Assembly (NCBI GenBank): GCA_029204225.1
Contig: CM055097.1
Location: 47,118,617-47,182,616, forward strand
Length of the DNA stretch: 64,000 nucleotides
Source: Diphasiastrum complanatum
Lineage: Eukaryota; Streptophyta; Lycopodiopsida; Lycopodiales; Lycopodiaceae
Reading direction: 5' to 3'
Shown: positions 55,888 through 64,000 of the stretch, piece after piece
How positions within the stretch are numbered: position 1 is the first letter of the stretch
Layout: every line of letters begins with the position of its first letter
Program-made: the position numbers and the translations under genes
The notes under the pieces: generated by a model
What the model saw: only the letters and a program-made list of their open reading frames with translations
The model's database searches: none
Told to the model about the DNA's origin: nothing

Positions 55888-56310
55888 ACATTCTATTTTG
55901 AGATCATTAAAATGTTCAATGTAGTTTCGAACTGACTCTTCGCAACGCATCTTGATATGGGTGATTTGGATGAATGCGCTTTGAGTCAATTTGGATGGTT
56001 TGAAATGCTTGATGAGGGCATCCTTGAGGGTAGTCCAAGAAGCAAGATCAGGAGCTTCAAGGTTGAGATACCACTCTTTGGCTATTCCATAGAGTACCAT
56101 CGGAAATAGTCGGAGCTTTTCGACTTCAAAGTTATCTCCATAGAAATGACATGCGTTATCAGAGTCTTGGAGAAATCTAACTGGGTCAGATTCTCCATCG
56201 TACTTTGGTGCATCAATACATGGAATTCTACGTTCTAGTCGTGGACGAGCTGGATTGGAAGATTCAACACAATCTCGAGACATGAAGCAGTACGAGGAGT
56301 AGAGTAACAA
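55888..56310 (-). pseudogene. gypsy gag, amino part
   Basis: Open from about 56310 (the first Met is an alternative start; ATG further in at MSRDC, about 56283): RRIPCIDAPKYDGESDPVRF, ALIKHFKPSKLTQSAFIQIT and IKMRCEESVRNYIEHFNDLK, i.e. retrotrans_gag. It ends at the LTR insertion. Closely parallels the TR-GAG gag (33136-32333). Confidence 0.85.
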
Positions 56311-57142
56311 TACAGATGATCAGGTCAGTACTATACTTGGTCAAAAAATAAAATAAAAAAGTAGTTTTCTTGCATAATGGAGGATTTTGAGCAAAAGCTG
56401 GACTTTTGTGCTGTAAGAGAATTCGTGGACAAGTCTAAAAATCATGGACAGTCAGATGAATCTAACTGTAGTACTCGCGATTTCTGACAGGGGGTGCTTT
56501 CTGTCAAAATATTTTATATTTTTTTGAATATTTTCTAGGGGTATAATTCACAAAGGATACAGAGAATTCGTGCTCACTGCTGGGTGATTTCGTCATATGA
56601 CTAGCGAAGTCTGATACAGCGGTTTTGCTGACAAATGAGAAAAATAGTGAAAAAAGTAAGTTTCTAACAGAAAACAGGCTAAATCTCTCAGATAGAATTC
56701 GTGGAGCTGCTAAAGGACTATTGATCTTTGACAGATCTAGTCTCAGGAAAGCCGACGAATTCTAAAACCAAGATTTGGTTGGAAAACAATGGATTTTGAT
56801 AGTATATCATGGTGTTTTCAGATAATCTGAGTAGGGTCAGAATTCGTGGAGGTGATAGAATGGAAGATCAAGGTCTGTTATGGTTGCAGACAGACCGGCA
56901 AATTTTGATATACCTATTTGGTCAAAAAAATGTCACTTGGGTCACTTCTTTCAAAGAAAATGCCCAAGTTGACAATTTTGTTGCTTCCACCCAGCTTGAT
57001 AGGTTGCTCCGCAGCTTGTTGAGGACCTGGAGAGAAGTCTCGTGCTACAGTGTGAAGAGGAAAAACAAGCAAGCATACACACAAGCACGTGAGCGAAAAA
57101 ACCAAAAAAATGAGAAAAGCTATGTAGAAAATCTTAAAAAGT
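56311..57142 (-). other. gypsy F leader with repeated GAATTCGTGGAG motif
   Basis: Noncoding. The 12-mer GAATTCGTGGA(G/C), CTCCACGAATTC in transcript sense, occurs at 56419-56430, 56695-56706 and 56840-56851, with partial copies at 56573 and 56755. Each is centred near the palindrome GAATTC. Confidence 0.6.
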
Positions 57143-57155
57143 GGCAATGACGCCA
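57143..57155 (-). promoter_or_regulatory. Primer-binding site (tRNA-Asp type) of gypsy F
   Basis: Minus strand TGGCGTCATTGCC. The site complementary to plant tRNA-Asp is TGGCGCCGTTGCC; both differences are C-to-T/G-to-A changes, as expected from methylation decay. It sits one to two bases from the LTR end CCAACA. Confidence 0.85.
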
Positions 57156-57156
57156 A

Positions 57157-57880
57157 TGTTGGAAGTATTTCTACTTTTATGCAGTGGCTAGGTCTAAGGT
57201 AGAGAGGTTCATGCATAGTATAGTGGTAGATCGGTTGTCCACCTTCTAAGATCTACAAGCTTTCAATGATAAGTAAAGAATAATAATGAAAAGGGACACC
57301 AAGGCTTCCCAATTGGTGCTCGAAAATGAAAATACAACTTAATTGAAATCTTGCTAAGGCGGTACCCAACTAGCAAGATGGCTAAACTAATTCTATTTTA
57401 ACACCCAAAAGGGAGATAGAAAGAATAGATTGCGGCTAACTAAGCAAATAGCAAATAAAAAACATGCCACAATAATTCCAATGAAAGGAGGCAAGAGGAG
57501 GCCCGAGCACCTTCCCTCAAGCTATTCACCTTCCAGTGGGAACACAGAGAAATAGAATGATAATCTCTAGAACAGAGAAGCATAATATAGCTTAATCTCA
57601 AAGTGTTGTGTACATGGCAAATATCTCTCCTTTTATAGCAAGGAGGGTCTTCCATAAGTATTCACTAACTTATGGGATTAATTTAAAACTTAGCCATCCT
57701 AGAACTTCTAAATTAGGACTTAGAACTTTAAAAGTTTCTTAAGTTATCTTAAGTTTAAGTTCTAATCCTAAGTTTTAAGTTATTTTATTATTTTAAGCTT
57801 CTACTCATGGACTTATAAAACACATGCCATGGTAGAAGTTTATTGACAAATACTCACGTGGACTTACAAAACACATGCCA
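57157..57880 (-). repeat. 5' LTR of gypsy F
   Basis: The plus strand begins TGTTGGAAGTATTTC next to the primer site. A TATA box (minus TTGCTATAAAAGGAG, about 57628-57642) lies 470 bases from the LTR end. The outer terminus is uncertain; a short duplication (GGACTTA(T/C)AAAACACATGCCA at 57810 and 57860) lies near it. Confidence 0.75.
57631..57640 (-). promoter_or_regulatory. TATA box of the gypsy F LTR
   Basis: TGCTATAAAA on the minus strand, followed by GGAGAG; strong match to plant TATA boxes. Confidence 0.7.
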
Positions 57881-58088
57881 CGGAGTTTTACTTTTTTTTT
57901 TATATATATATTTTCTCTGTGTTTGCACAGTTGCTAGCAGACTTATTGAAGATTCATGTAAGAGAAATAGTTTAGAAAACGATTTCATTAACCATTCATG
58001 TGACATCATCCAAGGTCAACATGTAATATAAAGTACCTTCCAAGGAATCACATGGAATCTTGTTAGTCATTGTTTTAGAAATTCATAA

Positions 58089-58860
58089 ATACAGTACTAT
58101 AAGATACGTTCATCTTGGTGACGATATCACTCACACTATCAAAGGTGAAGTACTGTGAGATTGAAATTCCAACATGATCAATTCAAACTACTATCAAATG
58201 TTTTGTATGTTCATAAACTTTCTACAAATCTGTTATTAGTAAGTAGAATTACTGATTTAGGTCATAAGGTAGAGTTCGGGTCTGATCAATGCCGAATTAT
58301 TGATAAGACAAGTAAGATCCTTACACTCGACAAGAGGCATGGAAACTTATATAGATTGGCACATTGTTATTCTGATACAAGTCAAGCCTTGAAAACCTAT
58401 GTTCTTGTCATTTTTGTGGAAGACCAGTTCCTCGACCACAAAGGAAAAGCTGCTGGTAATTCCGACTCACGGATTTTGAACATGTCCAGACAATCCATGG
58501 TTCTTGATCTCGACTATCCTTCTGGTAAAGTCGATCTCCCTGTCTGTCATAGCTGCATCTTTGGAAAGCAGACTAGGATTTCTTTTAGATTAAACCGTAG
58601 GCATGCAGCAAAAGATCTGTTAGATGTTATTCATACAGATATTTGTGAACCTATGTAAACTCTTTCATTGCTAGATGCAAAATATTTCATTACCTTTCCG
58701 TCGTTGCTAGATGCAAAGTATTTTATAACCTTTATTGACAAATATTCAAGAAGAGCAACTATTTATTTATTACAGAAATAGGAGGCCTTCAACAAGTTTC
58801 GACAATTCAAAAAACATGTAGAAAATCAAACTGGTAAAAGAATTTGTAGGAAAAATAGTA
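58089..58860 (+). pseudogene. copia E preintegrase-integrase fragment
   Basis: VHLGDDITHTIKGEV, then LLSNVLYVHKLSTNLLLVSR, RHGNLYRLAHCYSDTSQALK, LDLDYPSGKVDLPVCHSCIF and DLLDVIHTDICEPM. It is very close to the fragment at 17237-18003. An insertion of foreign bases (about 58410-58475) replaces the WHHRL part, and a 40-60 base partial duplication of TPSLLDAKYFITF occurs at 58660-58740. It ends in the early integrase core (about 58845). Confidence 0.82.
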
Positions 58861-58984
58861 ATTATTCTTCGAGCATGGTTTCAAAGGATCAATACTTTTC
58901 TTATTAATCATGGCTACACACCAAGCTCTTCATAATCAAATGTCTACTTCAAGTTAGTGCAGCATTTCTTTATCAAAATCACTT

Positions 58985-59648
58985 TGTATATGGACGACAC
59001 ATTGCTTTTCAACAACAATATTGATCCGATAAAGAAAGCTGAGACAATGCTATCTTCCAAATTCGACATGACCGATTTGGGCGAAGCTCATTAATGTCTA
59101 GGTATTCAGATCCAAAGAGACAGAAAACAGAAATTGATCTATATCTCAGCAAAGATACATTCACAATGTCTTAATTAGATATAATCTGATGAATTGCAAA
59201 TTAGCTCTCTCACCAATGGATCCAAGGCTCAAGATGTTGAAGGACTAGTGTTCCCAAACAATCGAAGAGAAAGAGCAGATGCGTGAGTATCCTTATCATT
59301 CAATAATAGAATCTCATATGTACGCAATGATCTATACCAAACTAGACATAGCTTTTGTAGTCAATTTCTTAAGTCAGTATATGACCTCTATTTTGTGATA
59401 ATCAAAGTGCCATTGTTTTATCAGCCACACCAATCCTAGATTTCATTCTAGGAGTAAGCACATTGAAATTAAGTATCACTACGTCAGAAGCAAAGTTCTT
59501 GACAAAGAGGTTGACTTGCAATACTGTCAAACGCAAGATATGACAGCAGATATTTTTACTAAAGCACTAAGCTTGGATGCACACATAAAATTTTGTGCAA
59601 AACTAAGTTTGAAATTCAAAGCATTCATGGAATCAGATCAAGGGAGAG
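58985..59648 (+). pseudogene. copia E RT end and RNase H remnants
   Basis: YMDDTLLFNNNIDPIKKAET (RT active site YMDD at about 58990), KFDMTDLGEAH.CLGIQIQR, then eroded RNase H: about 59398 DNQSAIVLSATP, then HIEIKYHYVRSKVLDKEVDL and QDMTADIFTKALSLDAHIKF. Most of integrase and of RT is missing between this and the preceding fragment. It ends at a purine tract (CAAGGGAGAG, 59639-59648). Confidence 0.78.
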
Positions 59649-60280
59649 TGTTGGATTATCCTACTGATGATTGACTAATCGTTTTTAATCTTCATCCACT
59701 ACATTGCCCAGCTCTTCAAATTTATGTATGTTTCTACACAGTCTGCAAAAGTACATGGAAATTGCTCACAGGTGGATACCACAAGTAAATTTCCAGGAAG
59801 TGCTAACTAGATGGATGTCAGCTCACTATGGCCAACTGGCCATTATGATCTACAACCTAATTAGTTGTCCTATTGGATGCCCATTATCTGCTTAGTCTAA
59901 ATAGCTAATCATACTTCTACATTTTAATTGAAGTAATTCATTTATGTAATGTATTGAAATAGAATTTAGCAGCTCTCTCAAGCTTTTAAGCTTGAATACT
60001 CTTGAGCATTCTAGCTCAGGTTTTTAGAGTTCTTTTAGAGTTTTGTTATTAGCGCTTACTGCTTATCAGTGGAAGTGCAAATCAGACAGTTTTCAAAGAT
60101 AGCTTAGAGTATGTAGTTTCTATCCGCAATTGTCTTCTGCTCATCATTTTGTTGAATTGATCTATCATTTATTGTGTTCAGTATTATGTCAATCTCTGTG
60201 ATCTCATATTGCTTTTGCCTAATAATTCAATTCTTCATTGTTTGGCTACAAAATTACTTTAGATTTGATGATTTCAAAGC
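59649..60280 (+). repeat. 3' LTR of copia E
   Basis: Begins TGTTGGATTATCCTACTG directly after the purine tract. Includes a palindromic stretch CAAGCTTTTAAGCTTG (59979-59994). The right end is not determined. Confidence 0.6.
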
Positions 60281-60423
60281 TAGTTGCTAAAAGATTGAAC
60301 GTGACTCTTGTCATTATATTTTGTTTGATATGATAGGCGTACTAGTCATGCATTAGGAAAGCGGGCTCATTCTACTACGCTCAATAAGTCGTACACAAGC
60401 TTCGACTTGTCGTTATTGCATTA

Positions 60424-62157
60424 TCACCTCTTTCCAACATAATGATCCACATTAGGTTCATGCATAAATTGACTTAATCTACCAACACAATAGCTAAGAT
60501 CAAGTCTTGTGATGGTTAGATATATGAGCGAACCAACTAGCTTCCTATAAAGAGTAATGTCCTCGAAGGATCTTTCATTACTTCTTATAGTGAGTTTTGC
60601 ATTTGACACATGGGTCTATTACAAGATTTAGCATCTACCATATGAAATCTTTTTAAAATAGAATTGGCATACTTCTCTTGACAACTGAAATTAGATTGAG
60701 AAGTTCTAAAGACCTCTATTCCAAAGATATAATGCAAAAGACCAAGATCATGCATATCAAACTCTTTTTTTAGTGCAATCTTGATTGTTGCCTCCACTCA
60801 TAGATTAGAAGAATGGTAACATCATTTCCAACAAATCTATAGTAAAGTGAATGATCATACTCACTCATCTTGAAATTTTGAGAAAGTAGCAAGATGTTAA
60901 GCTTAGCATACCAACTCCTTGGTGCTTTCTTAAGTCCATACAAACTCTTTTGTAGAAAACACACATGATTAGGCTTCCATGAAATGTAGCCCTTGGGTTG
61001 CTCCATAAACACCTCCTCCTCAAGATCACCATCCAAGAATACATTTGTGATATCCAATTGCCATAGATCCCATCCCAAAGTGTTGCAAGAGATATGATAA
61101 CCCGAATGCTTACCATCTTTGCCACGGGTGCAAAGGTCTCATCATAGTCAATTCCATACTCTTGTGCATATCCTTTTGCCACCAACTTTGCCTTGTACTT
61201 GTTGATTGATCCATCTTGGTTTGTCTTCACTTTGAAGATCCACTTGCATCCAATAGCGTTCTTGTCCTTTGGAAGTTCCAGCAATCTCCATGTGTCATTC
61301 TTCATAAGAGCTTGATACTCAAGATCAATTGCATGGATCCACTCCTCTTTTTGTCTTGTTTCATCTACACATAGGTTCATCAAAAGAGATTTGGAAAGCA
61401 TAGTTTGTACCACCAACAACTTGCTTACCTTTTTCATCAGAAGTGAGCCTCAAAGCCTTTGCCTTTGCCTTCATGTGCTCCTTGGCATTTGATTTGAAAT
61501 AGGCTCTTCAACATCAACATCCAAAGTATCATCAATGTCTTCAACATCAAGAATGTTAGATCCAACATCCACACCACCACTTGAAAAAACTTTTGGAAAG
61601 TTTTCCTCATCCAAAATGACATCTCTTCCAATGACCACTTTCTTAGTTGAAGGAATAAAAACTTTGTAAGCCTTGCTCAGAGTAATGTTGATATAGCAAA
61701 TGCATCCAAAAGGTTTGAAAAACTTGACACTCAGTCTCCTACCAAACAAGACCTCAGAAGGGGTTTTTCCATCCAATACCACACTCGGCCATCTATTGCA
61801 TAGAAAATTAGCACACAACAAAGCTTGATCCCAAAAGAATTTAGGAAGATTTGAACCTAACCTCATGGATTTGGCACCTTCACATAAGTTTATATTCTTT
61901 CTCTAGGCCACTCCATTTTGTTGTGGTGTCCTTGGGCTTGTGTACTCCCTCTCGATCCCATTTGCATCACAAAATGCTTTGAGCTTGGTAGAAATGTACT
62001 CGCCACCAATGTCACTCCTCAAGCACTTGATCTTTGTAGAAAATTGGACCTCCCTTGCAATCTTGAACTTGACAAAGACATCAAACACCTCATCTTTGCT
62101 CTTTAGTAGATACATCCAACAAAATCTACTAAAATCATCAATAAAAGTCACATACAA
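60424..62157 (-). pseudogene. copia D integrase-RT-RNase H start
   Basis: Integrase: IKCLRSDIGGEYISTKLKAF, EYTSPRTPQQNGVA, then RLGSNLPKFFWDQALLCANF and [82 protein letters not shown] and SLYGLKKAPRSWYAKLNILL; the YVDD site is damaged (ILLIYEWRQQ at about 60790, a deletion replacing VDD). RNase H start: TLYRKLVGSLIYLTITRLDL, SYCVGRLSQFMHEPNVDH, then truncated at about 60424. Retains the integrase core part missing from element B. Confidence 0.85.
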
Positions 62158-62290
62158 CTCAAGAAAAAATCACAAAGATTTGAAAACAAACTAGTCTCTC
62201 CGTTTCTCTCTTCTAGCAAATCCTAGCACATAGAATGTTGATTTCTTAATCACAATAGATCTAAACACAATATGATGAACTTTTTTGGTA
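60424..62290 (-). mobile_element. copia D remnant (B-like)
   Basis: Minus strand: about 130 bases of B-type leader (62290-62160) are joined directly to the integrase core at MYVTFIDDFSRFCWMYLL (62157), so gag, protease and pre-integrase are deleted. Integrase core end, linker, RT and the first part of RNase H follow. Neither LTR is present. Confidence 0.82.
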
Positions 62291-64000
62291 GCCCATGGCC
62301 ATATGCATTGAACCATCTTACTTCTTCTCAATAAGAGGTGATGCTCCATTTCTTTGTGCAATAAAAACACATAAGCAACTTTGTAATTTTTAAAGATATA
62401 CCAATAGTCTTGGACTTTTAAAGTTTTTCTTTCTTCTTTGTTCTGTGAATTTGAACAAAATTTTATTTTTTGTTTTTATCCTTAAAGTAGTTTCTCTTTG
62501 TTTAGAGTTTTCAAAAGAAGATGTGACCAGACATTGCTATCATACAAAATATACTATATGGCCTTTCATACCAATTTTGTCAATCACTTGAAATGAGCAG
62601 TTTTGCAATTTTGGAAGTAAATAAAAACAAGCCTAACTAACCCTATGAATGAAATATAATCTACTTTGAACTCACCGCACCCAAAAGATATGTTTTATAG
62701 GTTGACTAAGTCTTTATATTCTCCTTTGACTGATTTGGAAAGTGGATACTAGCAAATTAAATTGAGAGATATAGAAATCTGATATCTTATTAGTATCAAC
62801 TTGTGGGATCACAAGGAATTGAAGTTGTGTGGACAAGCCAACATCAAGCACAATACACCAATTCACCACGTGGGAAGAGCTTGTGGAGGTATTATGGGAT
62901 GATAATGTTGTAAATCGTTGGGTTTACTTGAGAGAAAAATTCATAAAGCCTACACATAATGTCCAAGTGCAAGTTTTTCAAATAGAAGGTATCTTGGACA
63001 GTGTTTATAATTGGCATGAAAGAAAATCTTAGCTAGTTACTATAAAAAATTTGCCAAAATTTTTTCAAGAATAAAAGCTCTCTTGGCCAAACTGTTGTAA
63101 GGAAAGTCCTCGAGCTAATTACTAAGTGTTACATCCTTGTCCACATCCATGTCATGTACTGAGAATTCAAAATAATCCTTGGCATGGATATTCGGCGCTC
63201 CAGTGTATGAAATTATTAGTTATGCCTCAACATTCCAGTCTAGGCCATGAATGTAATTAATAACCTTATGAGAACCCAGGGACTCCAATTAGGACATGTG
63301 GAGCAATGCATGGTGATTGACAGCTCTATGCATGTAGAGAAGTAACAATAGCAATTGAATATGAGTTTAGTAAAAGATTAGGGTTTCAGAAATAATATTC
63401 CTAGACTCTAGGGGTCTACTAAGGCTATAGAAGTTGGTGAGAGCAATTATAGATTTGATGATGATATTCTGAGAAAGGAGGTAGTAGATATGGGAGAAGA
63501 GAGAGTGAAGAGCTCTTTGTGGACTTCTTGATTCTTATTCTATTTTACTAGTAAAAATTATTTTCATGGAAAGTGACAGGGATGTACTTAGACAATGTGG
63601 TGAAGTACCCAAGGACTAGGATAAACTAATGCTTGTGATTTTGAGTCCATTTGACTAACTATGAGAGGGTCAAATAGGCTAGTTAAGACTTCACTAGAAA
63701 GAGGAAAATGAGTGGTTTGTGCTAGACACAACGCATGTCTAAATAGGTATAAGTATAGGACGAAATGGCCAAAAAAAAAATAGTAATGCAAATGGACTAA
63801 AAAGAATGAATGCATGGCTGCTTTGGGACATAGGAGCCTATTTCCTAGAATTCACCATGCTATTATTCACTAACGATTCGAGTATACCTCTAAGAAGGGC
63901 CTCCGGTAATGGTTTCTATTATTCATGCCTAACCTCTCCTATGAATACGAGATTGTGTGGAGCAAGACACACTTAGGCATTGCTCTCTAGCATTGGATAG
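62291..64000. other. Mostly unassigned; gag-like fragment at 62829-63032
   Basis: The only notable frame is 62829-63032 (plus): TWEELVEVLWDDNVVNRWVY then LREKFIKPTHNVQVQVFQIE, which resembles the TWEELK..LREKL part of Ty3/gypsy gag, but it is only 67 codons and isolated. The rest shows no recognisable gene, LTR or RNA. Confidence 0.3.

Larger units (their letters stand above)
47327..57880 (-). mobile_element. Large Ty3/gypsy element F with an extra ORF after pol
   Basis: Minus strand order: 5' LTR (to 57157), Asp-type primer site, leader, gag, protease, RT-RNase H, integrase, then an additional long ORF region. RT before integrase is the Ty3/gypsy order, and the tRNA-Asp primer site with an extra ORF downstream of pol is typical of the OTA (TAT/Athila) branch. 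A separate LTR is inserted in gag (about 55030-55887). No 3' LTR was found in the window. All coding parts carry frameshifts or stops. Confidence 0.85.

Overview
The window is nuclear DNA from a land plant, most likely a large-genome seed plant. It is AT-rich and dominated by decayed LTR retrotransposons. Primer-binding sites for plant initiator-Met and Asp tRNAs, CT/GT microsatellites and a plant-specific myosin-binding (GTD/zein-binding) gene support this. There is no operon-like or bacterial gene organisation. I could not name the species.

Layout. 1-1190: unassigned DNA holding a possible non-autonomous DNA transposon (271-912). 1190-5056: a minus-strand Ty1/copia element with its 5' LTR, nested in a minus-strand Ty3/gypsy fragment (about 5060-6800). 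7284-12650: the one convincing host gene, minus strand, a MyoB-like GTD-binding protein with a repeat-rich first intron and a probable 5' noncoding exon. 12650-14560: mostly unique DNA with a tandem duplication and a tRNA-derived SINE. 14563-18003: copia debris in both orientations, including a palindromic LTR. About 18003-23394: copia element A (no integrase). 23395-41640: an apparently inverted block holding part of an LTR of element B, an unidentified pseudogene (25869-27215), a second truncated A-type element with an extra gene-like piece in its leader, a gag-only retrotransposon of TR-GAG type (30351-35360), a short-LTR copia fragment, an unidentified two-exon candidate gene (37363-38268) and a tandem duplication with large microsatellites. 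41637-46359: copia element B. 47327-about 57880: a large minus-strand Ty3/gypsy element with an additional ORF after pol and another LTR inserted in gag. 58089-62290: two more copia remnants (E plus, D minus). 62300-64000: mostly unassigned.

How it fits together. Nearly all coding sequence is gag or pol of elements too decayed to act alone. A lacks integrase, B lacks RNase H and part of integrase, and the TR-GAG element keeps only a gag that resembles the gag of the large gypsy element. The most striking structural signal is that the two ends of element A, each next to a 5-bp ATAAG/CTTAT target duplication inside element B's LTR, lie about 18 kb apart in opposite orientations. That is best explained by an inversion of roughly 23 kb after A inserted into B, or by an assembly mis-join at repeats.
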